47,335 bases of DNA from an uncultured Spirochaetaceae bacterium (GCA_944389065.1 CALXKZ010000048.1:1-47335), one strand, 5' to 3'; numbered from the stretch's first letter, positions 18,000 to 27,295 are shown. The notes: a model not told the origin generated them from the letters alone. Numbers and translations are program-made.

Positions 18000-18134
18000 A
18001 TGAAAGTTGTTGCTCTGGTACCAATTAAACTGAATTCACAACGCTTGCCGCATAAGAATATCCTGCCTATAGCTGGGCATCCTTTGTGCTGGCATATAGT
18101 CAATTCACTTTTGTTTGTGAAGCAGATTGGTTAA
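18000..18134 (+). pseudogene. Truncated N-terminus of an acylneuraminate-type cytidylyltransferase
   Basis: Forty-four codons from ATG 18000 give VALVPIKLNSQRLPHKN followed by ILPIAGHPLCWHIV, the nucleotide-binding opening of CMP-sugar synthetases (the G/S-x-R-x-P-x-KN pattern). The frame stops with TAA at 18132-18134 where a full enzyme would go on for ~180 residues. No continuation is visible in the other frames before the next gene at 18239. It differs from the complete neuA at 21014, so it is not a simple copy of that gene. An AGAGG about 10 bases upstream remains. It is most simply a scar of recombination in the glycan locus. Confidence 0.75.
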
Positions 18135-18238
18135 AACAAACATAAAGATAGCCTTTTATTTGTGGCTTGATGCATCATATGGTAGGGAAAATGTATTGAT
18201 ATTTGGGGTGCTTTCTAAATTGAAATTAGAGGTTAACT

Positions 18239-19066
18239 ATGGGGTTGATTAAGAAATTTCAGGATCTGACAATATTCAAAGGTCGTTTCACTTATCTGTG
18301 CTTATTGAAAGATAAGTTGATGTTTAAAAATTGTCCTTCGGATGAAAGGCTTTTGGAACTTAAGAATAAGTTTGAAGGAAGAAGATGTTTCATTGTTGCT
18401 CTTGGGCCAAGTCTTATTGCTGAAGATCTTGATTTGATAAAAGAATATAATGAATATTCATTTTCTGTTAACAGGTGCTATCAGATGTTTGATAAGACAC
18501 GATGGCGCCCGGATTGTTATTTTTTTTCTGATGCTAAAGTATTTACTCCAGTAACACGGGACGCAATATTTGAAATGGCAAATGAAGGTATAGATATCAT
18601 TTATAGTAAATTCGCTGCTCCAAAGGGAATGCCATCTACAGCAATTTACTATAAAGCGAAATATACTGATGCAATCTTATCAGCTTCAAGAAAAACAAAA
18701 TATAAAAAATTGGCAGTACCTTTGAGATTCAGCTCGAATGCTTATGATTTTATTTATGATGGACATACATGTATTCATTCGATTTTGCAGCTCGCTTATT
18801 TTATGGGATTCAAGGAAGTCTACCTTTTAGGAGCAGACTGTGGGGTCTCTGCAAATAAGGTCTATACAGATTTAGTAAAAAATAATATAGATTGCAACAT
18901 TTCTGAACAGAATAAAATCGGAGATGTCATGATTGAGGATTATGCAAGCTTGAAAAAAGATATTGAATCGCAGCAGCTTGATTTCAAGATTTTCAATGCA
19001 ACGAGAGGCGGAAGGTTAGAAGTTTTCCCCCGAGTTGATATTGAAGACTTGTTTAAGGAAAACTGA
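18239..19066 (+). CDS. DUF115 (MptE-like fold) protein, candidate nonulosonic-acid transferase
   Basis: A 275-residue protein with the DUF115 pattern: RRCFIVALGPSLIAEDLDL (Gly-Pro-Ser-Leu loop), then SVNRCYQMF, then RPDCYFFSDAKV, and a later LAYFMGFKEVYLLGADCG motif. The same layout occurs in Maf/PseD proteins, which attach pseudaminic or legionaminic acid to flagellin, and resembles bacterial GT42 sialyltransferases. It sits in a locus with neuB and neuA, so a transferase role fits, but this is inference. A paralogue of equal length lies at 22197-23021. The gene is visibly richer in A+T than its surroundings. Start ATG 18239 has AGAGG 7 bases before. Confidence 0.7.
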   Translation: MGLIKKFQDLTIFKGRFTYLCLLKDKLMFKNCPSDERLLELKNKFEGRRCFIVALGPSLIAEDLDLIKEYNEYSFSVNRCYQMFDKTRWRPDCYFFSDAKVFTPVTRDAIFEMANEGIDIIYSKFAAPKGMPSTAIYYKAKYTDAILSASRKTKYKKLAVPLRFSSNAYDFIYDGHTCIHSILQLAYFMGFKEVYLLGADCGVSANKVYTDLVKNNIDCNISEQNKIGDVMIEDYASLKKDIESQQLDFKIFNATRGGRLEVFPRVDIEDLFKEN

Positions 19067-19106
19067 TGTTGCTTGGACCCGGGGAAATGACTTTCATGGT
19101 TGCTAT

Positions 19107-20045
19107 ATGGAAAAAGAAATCTCGAGAATAAAGAATCTTCAAAGAATCAGATTGATCCTTAATTGCTTGCAATTCTTTCCTCCTTGCAGATTCTTCAGAG
19201 ATCTTGTGGATGATAAGAAGCAAGGACTAGTTGATGACATATTGGATAAAGTTGCTAAAGAAAGCGGGCTTTATGATAAGTTCAGGAATAGGGATTTATC
19301 TTCTTTAAAACCAATAGGCAACAGAGTCTGGATGTTCTGGTATACTGGATTGGATAGTGCTCCGCCTATAGTAAGGAAATGTGTTTCAATAGTCTCAAAG
19401 CTGCCTGAGGTGGATTTAGTAGTAATTGATAAGACCAATCTTGAGGAATATTTTGTTTTCGAAGGGAACATAAAGCAGTATTTTGAAAACGGCAATATAT
19501 CGATACAGACATTCTCTGATATCCTGCGCTGTCAGTTATTGAGCAGGAAGGGAGGCTTCTGGCTTGATGCCACATTGTTCGTTACCCGTCAGGATTTTAT
19601 TCTGACTCATAGAAATCTGACCTTCTTTACTATTCATCATTTGACTAATGACATGCTTCTTAAGAAAAAGTGGAATGAATATTTTACAGAGGGGCGATGG
19701 AGCATTTATGGGATTGGCGCAGGGGCGGGCAATCCTCTTTTATCTTTTGTATACGAGATGTATGTTGAATATTTCAGACTGTATCAAAAGGATTTTGATT
19801 ACTTTCAGACGGATTATACAATCTTTTATGCTTATACCAATTTTGAATGGGTAAGAATAATTATTGATTCTGTTGCACCATCTGTCTCATGCTCATATTT
19901 TTTAGGGAAAAATATGATGAAGCCTTTTGACCAGAAAAAGTGGGATCAGGTAATTTCTGAGAATGAATTTCAGAAACTTCAGTGGAAAATAGATGGGAAG
20001 GTAGCAAATAAAAAAAATTTTTATGACCATTTTATTGAGTTGTAA
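19107..20045 (+). CDS. Capsular polysaccharide synthesis glycosyltransferase (Caps_synth/GT32-like)
   Basis: About 312 residues from ATG 19107. It has NRVWMFWYTGLDSAPPIVRKC near the start and TFSDILRCQLLSRKGGFWLDA, the same acidic GG-x-WLD donor motif as in the gene at 16867-17811. The reading frame opens at 19035 inside the end of the DUF115 gene, but the first residues there look like read-through of that gene. No start in this region has a strong ribosome binding site, so translation may be coupled to the gene before. It probably transfers a sugar to the surface glycan, and like its neighbour it is A+T-rich, which suggests shared transfer history. Confidence 0.78.
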   Translation: MEKEISRIKNLQRIRLILNCLQFFPPCRFFRDLVDDKKQGLVDDILDKVAKESGLYDKFRNRDLSSLKPIGNRVWMFWYTGLDSAPPIVRKCVSIVSKLPEVDLVVIDKTNLEEYFVFEGNIKQYFENGNISIQTFSDILRCQLLSRKGGFWLDATLFVTRQDFILTHRNLTFFTIHHLTNDMLLKKKWNEYFTEGRWSIYGIGAGAGNPLLSFVYEMYVEYFRLYQKDFDYFQTDYTIFYAYTNFEWVRIIIDSVAPSVSCSYFLGKNMMKPFDQKKWDQVISENEFQKLQWKIDGKVANKKNFYDHFIEL

Positions 20046-20127
20046 TATTGATTTCAGATTTTCTGTTATGTGACTTCGTTGTAGTCTAATAATCATCATG
20101 ATGCTATACTTTGTCTGGGTATAGAGC

Positions 20128-21000
20128 ATGGAATATAGAAAGCCTTTTGTTATTGCTGAAGCTGGGTGCAATCATATGGGACAGATTGAGATTGCACATG
20201 AAATGATCAGGACCGCAGCCGTATTCTGTAAGGCTGATGCCATTAAATTCCAGAAACGATGTCCAAAGGAACTTCTGACTGAAGAGCAGTACAATGCGCC
20301 GCATCCCAATCCTGCCAATTCATTTGGGGCTACCTATGGAGCACATAGGGAATTCCTGGAGTTTACCGTTGAGCAGCATGCCCTCCTGAAAAAGTGGTGT
20401 GAAGAAGAAGGAATAATTTATTCCACTTCGGTATGGGACCTTACAAGTGCTAAGGAAATTGCAAGTCTCAATCCTGAATTCATAAAGATACCATCTGCCT
20501 GTAATACCCATTATGAAATGCTGAATTGGCTTTGTGAGAATTACAAAGGAGAGATCCAGCTCTCATTCGGTATGACTACTCATGAGGAGGAGGAAGCAAT
20601 TGTGAAGTTGTTCGAGGATAAAGGTCGTGCAAAAGATCTTGTTATCTTCGATTGTACTTCAGGTTATCCCGTTCCTTTCAAAGATGTATGTCTTCTTGAG
20701 ATTCTAAGATTAAAGGAAAAGTTCGGGTCCCGGGTCAAATCAATAGGTTTTTCAGGCCATCATCTTGGAATATCTGTTGATATTGCTGCCTATACGCTGG
20801 GAGCCAATGTCATCGAACGCCATTATACTCTGGACCGTACATGGAAAGGAACTGATCAGGCTGCGTCGCTTGAGCCGGATGGTATCCGCCGTTTAGCCCG
20901 GGATCTTAATGCAGTTCATGATGCTCTGACTTATAAATCCCAGGAGATCCTTCCGATAGAGGAAGTCCAGAGAGCTAAATTAAAGTATCGAATGCATTGA
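20128..21000 (+). CDS. neuB: N-acetylneuraminate/nonulosonate synthase lacking the SAF domain
   Basis: A 290-residue TIM-barrel enzyme that condenses phosphoenolpyruvate with a hexosamine such as N-acetylmannosamine (or its 6-phosphate). Family motifs are clear: FVIAEAGCNHMG at the start, AIKFQKR with the PEP-binding Lys, FIKIPSAC, LSFGMTT, FDCTSGYPVP and GFSGHHLGI. Near the end GANVIERHYTLDRTWKGTDQAASLEP is the usual barrel terminus. A typical NeuB of ~345 residues goes on with a C-terminal antifreeze-like SAF domain that closes the active site of the partner subunit; here the protein stops about 45-60 residues short. The product is the first committed sugar of the locus. A ribosome binding site precedes neuA, 13 bases downstream. 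Confidence 0.88.
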   Translation: MEYRKPFVIAEAGCNHMGQIEIAHEMIRTAAVFCKADAIKFQKRCPKELLTEEQYNAPHPNPANSFGATYGAHREFLEFTVEQHALLKKWCEEEGIIYSTSVWDLTSAKEIASLNPEFIKIPSACNTHYEMLNWLCENYKGEIQLSFGMTTHEEEEAIVKLFEDKGRAKDLVIFDCTSGYPVPFKDVCLLEILRLKEKFGSRVKSIGFSGHHLGISVDIAAYTLGANVIERHYTLDRTWKGTDQAASLEPDGIRRLARDLNAVHDALTYKSQEILPIEEVQRAKLKYRMH

Positions 21001-21013
21001 TTAGGAGAGTAAG

Positions 21014-22192
21014 ATGAATGTTGCATTTATCCCTGTCAGAGGTGGTAGCAAGTCTATTCCTTTGAAGAATATCAGGAAGATCTGTGGTCAGCCCTTGGTG
21101 TATTGGACAGTGAAAGCCGCATGTGCCTGCAGATATATAGACAAGGTATATGTCGCAACTGACAGTCCTGCAATCATGGAGACTGTCAGATCATTTGCAT
21201 CAGGCGATGAAGCAGCATTGTTCTCGAAACTCTGTGTCATTGGCAGGTCTGCTGAATCTGCAACTGATACAGCTTCTACAGAGTCAGCAATGCTTGAATT
21301 CGCTGCCGCCTATGACTTCGATAATATTGCTCTTGTTCAGGCAACATCTCCATTGCTTACAGGCAATGATCTTGATAATGGATTCGTTGAATTCGGAAAA
21401 GAATCTACTGACAGTGTTCTTTCTGTTGTCAGACAGAAGAGATTCCATTGGGATGTTGATGAAGATGGCAATGCCCATCCTACGAACTATGATGTTTTCA
21501 AACGGCCCAGAAGACAGGAGTTCAAAGGATATTTTGTAGAGAATGGAGCATTCTACATTACTTCAAAGAAACGGCTTCTTGAATCAGGGAACAGAGTGTC
21601 AGGCAATATCCACATTGTGGAGATGGATGAGGACTCATTCTTTGAGATTGATGAGTTAAGTGATTGGATTATCATAGAGGCCTTAATGCGCAAAAGAGGT
21701 CTTGGCATTGAAAAAAACCTTAAAGGCATGAAGGCTTTACTGACTGACTGTGATGGTTGTCTTACAGATGCAGGAATGTATTATTCTGAAAATGGAGATG
21801 AACTCAAGAAATTCAATACAAAGGATGGTATGGGTTTTTCTCTTCTTAAAGAAGCAGGGGTTCTTACAGGTTTGATAACCGGGGAGTCTGTGGAACTTAA
21901 TAAAAGGAGAGCCGATAAGCTTCATCTCGATATATATGCTTCAGGATGCAAGGATAAATTAGGATTTGTAAAGAAGCTCTGTGCTGAGAAGGGTATTTCA
22001 CTGGATGAAGTCATATATATCGGTGACGATATAAATGATCTGCCTTTGCTTAAGTCTGTTGGCTTCAGCTGCTGCCCTGGAGATGCAGTGGAGGCTGTCA
22101 GGAATGAAGTGGATTATATTTCTGCATTGAAGGGTGGAGAAGGTGTGATCCGTGATGTTGCTGATATGCTATTGAAGCAGCTTCAGGCGTAG
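21014..22192 (+). CDS. neuA: CMP-nonulosonate synthetase fused to KdsC-type HAD phosphatase
   Basis: A 392-residue fusion. Residues 1-230 are a CMP-sialic acid synthetase: FIPVRGGSKSIPLKNI binds the cytidine nucleotide, followed by YVATDSP, LVQATSPLL and a C-terminal IDELSDW. Residues ~239-392 are a HAD phosphatase of the KdsC type: DCDG with D245 and D247 as nucleophile and acid/base, ITGES, CKDKLGF with the conserved Lys, and YIGDDINDLPLL carrying the metal-binding acids. All catalytic HAD residues are kept, unlike in vertebrate CMAS. This suggests that the cell makes a nonulosonate-9-phosphate, dephosphorylates it and then activates it. The strong AGGAG ribosome binding site is 7 bases before ATG 21014. 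Confidence 0.9.
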   Translation: MNVAFIPVRGGSKSIPLKNIRKICGQPLVYWTVKAACACRYIDKVYVATDSPAIMETVRSFASGDEAALFSKLCVIGRSAESATDTASTESAMLEFAAAYDFDNIALVQATSPLLTGNDLDNGFVEFGKESTDSVLSVVRQKRFHWDVDEDGNAHPTNYDVFKRPRRQEFKGYFVENGAFYITSKKRLLESGNRVSGNIHIVEMDEDSFFEIDELSDWIIIEALMRKRGLGIEKNLKGMKALLTDCDGCLTDAGMYYSENGDELKKFNTKDGMGFSLLKEAGVLTGLITGESVELNKRRADKLHLDIYASGCKDKLGFVKKLCAEKGISLDEVIYIGDDINDLPLLKSVGFSCCPGDAVEAVRNEVDYISALKGGEGVIRDVADMLLKQLQA

Positions 22193-22196
22193 ATAT

Positions 22197-23021
22197 ATGA
22201 AAACATTCAGAGAGACAATAACTCCTTTATTGGATTTCATCCTAGGGCATTGTACATTCCTATGTCTGCTTTACATGAAAATCAGCTTTGGATTATTGAA
22301 ACCTGATAGCCGTCTTCTGGAATTAAAGGATAAATATAAAAAACGAAGATGCTTTATTGTTGGACTGGGCCCGAGTTTAAGAGTTGCGGATCTTGATTTG
22401 CTTGCAGAGAATCATGAGTATACATTTTCAATGAACAGGTGCTATCGTCTTTTCGATAAGACGGCCTGGAGGCCTGATTGTTATGTTGTATCTGATGCGA
22501 AGGCATGCACTCCTGAAACTATGTCTGCAATTGGCGTTATGCTCTCGGCTGGAACGACCGTCGCATACAGCCGGTCTGAGATTTCCGGGATGCCAAAAGG
22601 AGCCCTATATTTCAAGGTGAATTTCATTGATTTTGTCCTGCGGAATTCCAGAAAGGGGAAATATAGGACTAAAGCCCATGATTGTCTTTTAAGTACCGAT
22701 GCATATGAATATGTCTATGCAGGGAGCTCATGCGCTCATACAATAATCCAGCTGGCGTATTATATGGGTTTCTCTGAAGTATACCTTCTTGGAACGGATT
22801 GTGGTACAAGCTCTGATAAGAAAAGCTATTGTGAAGGTCTGGGAAACGTTAAGAACAATGCATATATCAATGGAGAGGGGCAGCTGATGATCAAGGATTT
22901 CCAAAGCATCAAGGATGATATAGAGCATAAGAATCTTGATTTCCATATTTGTAACTGTACAAGAGGAGGCGCGTTGGAGGTCTTTCCCCGGAAGGCTTTA
23001 GAGGAAATCATTTCGGATTAA
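22197..23021 (+). CDS. DUF115 (MptE-like fold) protein, second copy, candidate nonulosonic-acid transferase
   Basis: A 274-residue paralogue of the protein at 18239-19066. It shares RRCFIVGLGPSL, MNRCYRLFDKTAWRPDCYVVSDAKA and the LAYYMGFSEVYLLGTDCG motif, as well as the ending TRGG-LEVFPR. The two are similar along the full length but clearly diverged, so the duplication is not recent. The ATG lies 4 bases after the neuA stop, so the genes are surely co-translated. This makes it the best candidate for using the CMP-sugar made by neuA. It ends overlapping the converging flippase gene by four bases. Confidence 0.72.
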   Translation: MKTFRETITPLLDFILGHCTFLCLLYMKISFGLLKPDSRLLELKDKYKKRRCFIVGLGPSLRVADLDLLAENHEYTFSMNRCYRLFDKTAWRPDCYVVSDAKACTPETMSAIGVMLSAGTTVAYSRSEISGMPKGALYFKVNFIDFVLRNSRKGKYRTKAHDCLLSTDAYEYVYAGSSCAHTIIQLAYYMGFSEVYLLGTDCGTSSDKKSYCEGLGNVKNNAYINGEGQLMIKDFQSIKDDIEHKNLDFHICNCTRGGALEVFPRKALEEIISD

Positions 23022-24550
23022 CGTTTAAGCAAATATATTCTGATTGCTTTATATGCCCCTTTCACGTATTTATTCCTTTGGAAAATAAGGAAGAATACCG
23101 TACTTGATATAGCTGCGGATATTACTAGTCTCAGCAGAAGATTCAATATTCCTTTTCCTGGAAGGAATGAAGTAATATAACTTGTTCCCAGCATCATGCA
23201 GATTATAAATGCTAGACGGATCATTAATCTTGCTATCATTTTCCGGGAGCTGGCATGGAATCCGTTGTGGAAGATAATCAATGGCTCAACCCAAAGGTCT
23301 ATGAAAGTATACGCGATTATGGTCCCTAGGATTATTCCATTGAACCCCATGAACTGCCCTAGGATCATTGATAATATGAAATCTGAAACTCCAGTTATCA
23401 ATGGACGATATCTGTCATACCAATAAAGTCCCAATGAAGATTTGTAAGTATTAAACAAATGCTTTATATTCCGAATGTAAAAATAGATGCAGATAAGCAA
23501 TGCAGAGCTGAATGGCATGCATCGATCTGCACCAAAGAATATAGCAATTATTTGATTGATTATATTTACAAGAACTATTGATATCAGGCCATAGAGGATA
23601 AAGAAGCATATATCAATATATTTGTAGCTTTCTGCAACATTATCATTTGATTCCGTGGCTCCCACATTTCCTAATGATGCTGTTATTGCAGATGGCAGTA
23701 TATTGGTGAAGCCTAATAAGCCCAATGTTATCATCTGATAGTTTGAATACAAACCAAGGATAGAAGATCCTACCATTGCGCTTATAAGTATTCCATTGGT
23801 TGAATCAGATATAACGTTGCCTATACGTGTAGCTATCAACCCTTTGACATTGAACAGGATTTTCTTCTGGCTTTCCTTGCTTAATTTGTTTGGCTTATTC
23901 CGTATGAAAGAGTATTCTCTGTTTGCAATGATATTTACAATTGCACAGCGGATCAATGTGAATAAGAGTATGCAGATCGAATAGGCGAAGAAGTTCTGGG
24001 TATATATCGAAACAAAAATCTGTATGCCATACATGATCGCCCAGCAGAGGTTTGTAATGAGAGTTGTAACATAATTCTTCTGATCAGCAGAAAATAAGAT
24101 TGATTTATAAAAGAAATAATATTCAAATACAGTGCTTAGAAGAAATATGAAGAAATATATTCTCACAGAAGTCATGGGTACATCTGTCTTCACTAAGTAT
24201 TTCAGGAAGAATGAGAATATGATTCCTCCAATAAGAATCAAAGTACCTACCGTTTTATACACCTTATTGTAAAAAGAAATAATAGCGTTGATCTCTTTAT
24301 GATTATCCGTTGCAAAAGGTTCATACAGTGCATATGAGATTGCAACTGAAAGACCTAATTCTGCGACAGAAAGAACAGAGATTATATTCTTGAATAGGCT
24401 ATAGAAGCCAAGATAATCAGATATGAAGCATTGATTGAATACCATTCTCTCAACAAAGCTGACAACTCCCATTACAATCTGAGTAATGACCGCTGTCATT
24501 GCATTTCTTGTTGAACTCTTGAATCTGAATTCGTTGGTATTGTTCGCCAT
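23018..24550 (-). CDS. Wzx-like oligosaccharide flippase (MATE/MVF superfamily)
   Basis: About 510 residues and highly hydrophobic, with roughly 12-14 membrane helices, basic residues at several loops and a Lys/Arg-rich C-terminus (KYVKGAYKAIRIYLLKR). Such proteins move undecaprenol-linked oligosaccharides from the inner to the outer leaflet of the cytoplasmic membrane. The start is placed at ATG 24550, preceded by AGG at 6 bases; a TTG at 24556 is also in frame. It lies at the right border of the nonulosonate/capsular genes, facing them, and is the only exporter in the locus. The exact substrate cannot be read from the sequence. Confidence 0.82.
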   Translation of the reverse strand: MANNTNEFRFKSSTRNAMTAVITQIVMGVVSFVERMVFNQCFISDYLGFYSLFKNIISVLSVAELGLSVAISYALYEPFATDNHKEINAIISFYNKVYKTVGTLILIGGIIFSFFLKYLVKTDVPMTSVRIYFFIFLLSTVFEYYFFYKSILFSADQKNYVTTLITNLCWAIMYGIQIFVSIYTQNFFAYSICILLFTLIRCAIVNIIANREYSFIRNKPNKLSKESQKKILFNVKGLIATRIGNVISDSTNGILISAMVGSSILGLYSNYQMITLGLLGFTNILPSAITASLGNVGATESNDNVAESYKYIDICFFILYGLISIVLVNIINQIIAIFFGADRCMPFSSALLICIYFYIRNIKHLFNTYKSSLGLYWYDRYRPLITGVSDFILSMILGQFMGFNGIILGTIIAYTFIDLWVEPLIIFHNGFHASSRKMIARLMIRLAFIICMMLGTSYITSFLPGKGILNLLLRLVISAAISSTVFFLIFQRNKYVKGAYKAIRIYLLKR

Positions 24551-24612
24551 TGTCAACCTGTCAAAACTTACCCGACTAACATAACACTTTTTTCAATATA
24601 AAGAATACCCCA

Positions 24613-27090
24613 TTAATTCCTTTTGATTAATCGGTCTTTTATTTTATTCGACACTATCATCACAACAGGCAGCACGAACAGGGTGGCAAGCATGGCTATT
24701 GTAAGTGCCACTGCCATGAACAGGCCGAAGTACTTGATCGGTGTGAATGATCCGAATATCAATACGCACATGCCTGCAACAATGGATACTGTTGTGAGTA
24801 TTATAGGGCGGCCTGTCTCATTCATCGTCATTGTGATTATGTCTTCAATCCTTTTTCCTGGATACAGGTTCTTGTTGTATTTGTATCTGAGAAGATAATG
24901 CAATGCATCGTCTATGCCTGCTCCGAATGTTATGGATGAAAAGCCTATTGTCACAAGATCGAAAGGAATGCCGGTGATGAACATGAATATGTAGTTGAAC
25001 ATTATTCCGATAAGAACCGGAACAATAGAAGCGCAGCCTCTGAAAACAGAGAACAGAGTGATTGAAGCTATGACGATGATGCATATCATGGATATCCAAG
25101 TCGCAGTATTCTGATCTGCTACGATCATGTCGCTTGCCTTTATCGAGCTTGATGCGCCGCAATATATCTTTGATGTTGTTCCTTCAGGCAGCATGTATCT
25201 GTAATAGTCAAGGGTATTCTCGACTCTTCTTGCACTTGCTGTTGTCTGGAGGTTCTGCTCATAGGCATCATAATTTCTCATGGCAAGCGTTATCACTGAT
25301 GCATCTTCGTTGACTATGACATCGAGTACATTGGTACCGATATGCGATTTCATCATCTGAAGAATCCTGTACAGGAAATTGATAAGGCCATTGCTTTCAG
25401 GAATGTCATTGTTACCTGAATATACTTTATTCAGGAATCCTACGTATTGCGGCAGCGACAGACTCTGTACGATATCAGGGCAGGCTTCCATGACTTTATT
25501 CTCGTAGTCAAATACCTTCTTTATATTCTCTGATTCAAGGAAGAACCCAGGCTCTCTGTCAGGAGCCACTATCTCCATATAGTATGGATCCGTTCCTCCC
25601 ATTGTCTGGGCAAAGAATTTCGTATCAAGCACGAACTGATCATTCTGCGGGAAGTAATCGACGTAGTTTGAATTGAAGTCAACTTTATCGTGCACGATGG
25701 CAAAGCAGATGATCAAAGCCGCGACAAGCACAAGAACAACGCCCCAGAACTTTGTGACAGTTATCTCTACAAAGTTCAGGAATCCTCCCATTATCTTTCC
25801 ATGTTCTATCTTCTCGACCCTTGTTGCCTTCGGCTGTGGCAGAAGCGACAATATCGAGGGAAGATACATGATTGCGAGAATCGCACAGAACGCAATTCCT
25901 ATTGATACAGAAAGCCCGAACTCCTTGAACATAGGAGTCTTGCATACAAGCATTGAAAGGAAGCCCACAACGGTTGTAAGACAGGCTGAAAGGATCGTCT
26001 TTGAGATCCTGGCATAGCCATTCACGGCCTTCTCTGGATCTTTTGTCTCAGTGAAATACTCTGATAGCATATGGACTGAATAGGATGATCCAAGCGTAAG
26101 CACAAGGCATGGGGTAAGGATGGAAACGATTGTCAGCTTGAATCCCAGGAGACTCATCATGCCAAGCGTCCAAATTATGCCTATTATTGAGAGCGATGAT
26201 GGGATGATCACAGCTCTGAGGGATCTGTATGATAGATAATATACAAGAAGGATCACAAGGAAGCAGAGCGAAAGGAGTATGCTAAGATCCTTGAATATGT
26301 AGTAGGTTACTCTGTTTGTTATCGTGCTGCCGCCGTTGATCGCAACTCTGCCATAATCCCTTAGCGGGTCGATTATCGAATCCAGGACATCCTGCTGAGC
26401 CTGATTGTAATGGGCAGTCCTGTAATACAGCATTATCGTATTGCCATCCTCGCTGTATAGGTAGTTTTTTGCCATATCATCATTCAGAAGGCGTTCCTTG
26501 AAGACGGCAGCGCTTTCTTCGGTCCATCTTTCGCCCTCGCTTATCGGGGAAATCGGAGTGATTGCAAGCCTGGAACCTTTTTTCTGGACCGTGACGAAAT
26601 CAAAAGGAGAGAGGCAAGGCCCGACTATATCAAGCGATTCAAGCTCTGCCATTACGTCAGATAAGAGATTCAGTACTTCCGGAGTATAAAGGAGCGAGGA
26701 TGAGAAAATGACGACAAAGCCATCTGGATAGCCAGAATATTCCGTTCCCTTTACCATGCTTGCGGGAATAGATGCATGCAGTTTTTCATCCTCCGGCCTT
26801 TCTATATATCCGTAAGCTTCAGGCGTGAATTTCACATAGTCATCAGGAAGATTATAGAATACAGGATCTCTATCAGGTGCGTTTATAGGAGTCGGCACAT
26901 ACTCAGCAGGAGGTACTCCTGATGTGAAGCTGAATATGTTGGCATCGATCTGCAGTGAGAATAATTGGTAAGCAAAGAAAACAGTCATCACACCAATGAA
27001 TATGAGTACAGGTATCCTGAATTTCAGTATGAAACCAATAACAACTTCGAATACCTTCACGAACAACGATTTGCTTGCTTTCTTTTCTTC
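24613..27090 (-). CDS. RND/MMPL-family exporter (COG1033-type)
   Basis: About 825 residues with the duplicated layout of RND exporters. One membrane helix is at the N-terminus (residues ~20-45). A large extracytoplasmic loop of ~180 residues follows, then a bundle of about five helices beginning near YYIFKDLSILLSLCFL; a second loop of ~200 residues follows, and then the last bundle. The helix motifs LTLGSSYSVHMLSEY and FGAGIDDALHYLLRYK occupy the same place in each half and carry the polar residues used for proton coupling. It may export lipids or hydrophobic compounds to the envelope. ATG 27090 is preferred; GTG 27132 is further upstream in frame. A beta-barrel gene is divergent from it. Confidence 0.88.
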   Translation of the reverse strand, partial: EEKKASKSLFVKVFEVVIGFILKFRIPVLIFIGVMTVFFAYQLFSLQIDANIFSFTSGVPPAEYVPTPINAPDRDPVFYNLPDDYVKFTPEAYGYIERPEDEKLHASIPASMVKGTEYSGYPDGFVVIFSSSLLYTPEVLNLLSDVMAELESLDIVGPCLSPFDFVTVQKKGSRLAITPISPISEGERWTEESAAVFKERLLNDDMAKNYLYSEDGNTIMLYYRTAHYNQAQQDVLDSIIDPLRDYGRVAINGGSTITNRVTYYIFKDLSILLSLCFLVILLVYYLSYRSLRAVIIPSSLSIIGIIWTLGMMSLLGFKLTIVSILTPCLVLTLGSSYSVHMLSEYFTETKDPEKAVNGYARISKTILSACLTTVVGFLSMLVCKTPMFKEFGLSVSIGIAFCAILAIMYLPSILSLLPQPKATRVEKIEHGKIMGGFLNFVEITVTKFWGVVLVLVAALIICFAIVHDKVDFNSNYVDYFPQNDQFVLDTKFFAQTMGGTDPYYMEIVAPDREPGFFLESENIKKVFDYENKVMEACPDIVQSLSLPQYVGFLNKVYSGNNDIPESNGLINFLYRILQMMKSHIGTNVLDVIVNEDASVITLAMRNYDAYEQNLQTTASARRVENTLDYYRYMLPEGTTSKIYCGASSSIKASDMIVADQNTATWISMICIIVIASITLFSVFRGCASIVPVLIGIMFNYIFMFITGIPFDLVTIGFSSITFGAGIDDALHYLLRYKYNKNLYPGKRIEDIITMTMNETGRPIILTTVSIVAGMCVLIFGSFTPIKYFGLFMAVALTIAMLATLFVLPVVMIVSNKIKDRLIKRN

Positions 27091-27295
27091 CATGAACGTT
27101 ATTATATCAAAAAGCTCCGCAATTGCGTACACAGCGTATTTTCAGAATATGCTGTATTCCATCCCACTGTCCACTGAACATCTGACTGATTGCCAGTTGA
27201 GTCATCATGATCTGATCAGCGTTAAGATAATGATAGGTATTTGCCATGCAATTTCATGCCTTTAAATAAACAAGACTATCCTGTATATTTTAAAC

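Noticed and set aside
24845..25162. 105-codon His/Arg-rich frame inside the RND exporter
   Set aside because: It is an alternative frame of a clearly coding gene and has no family features.
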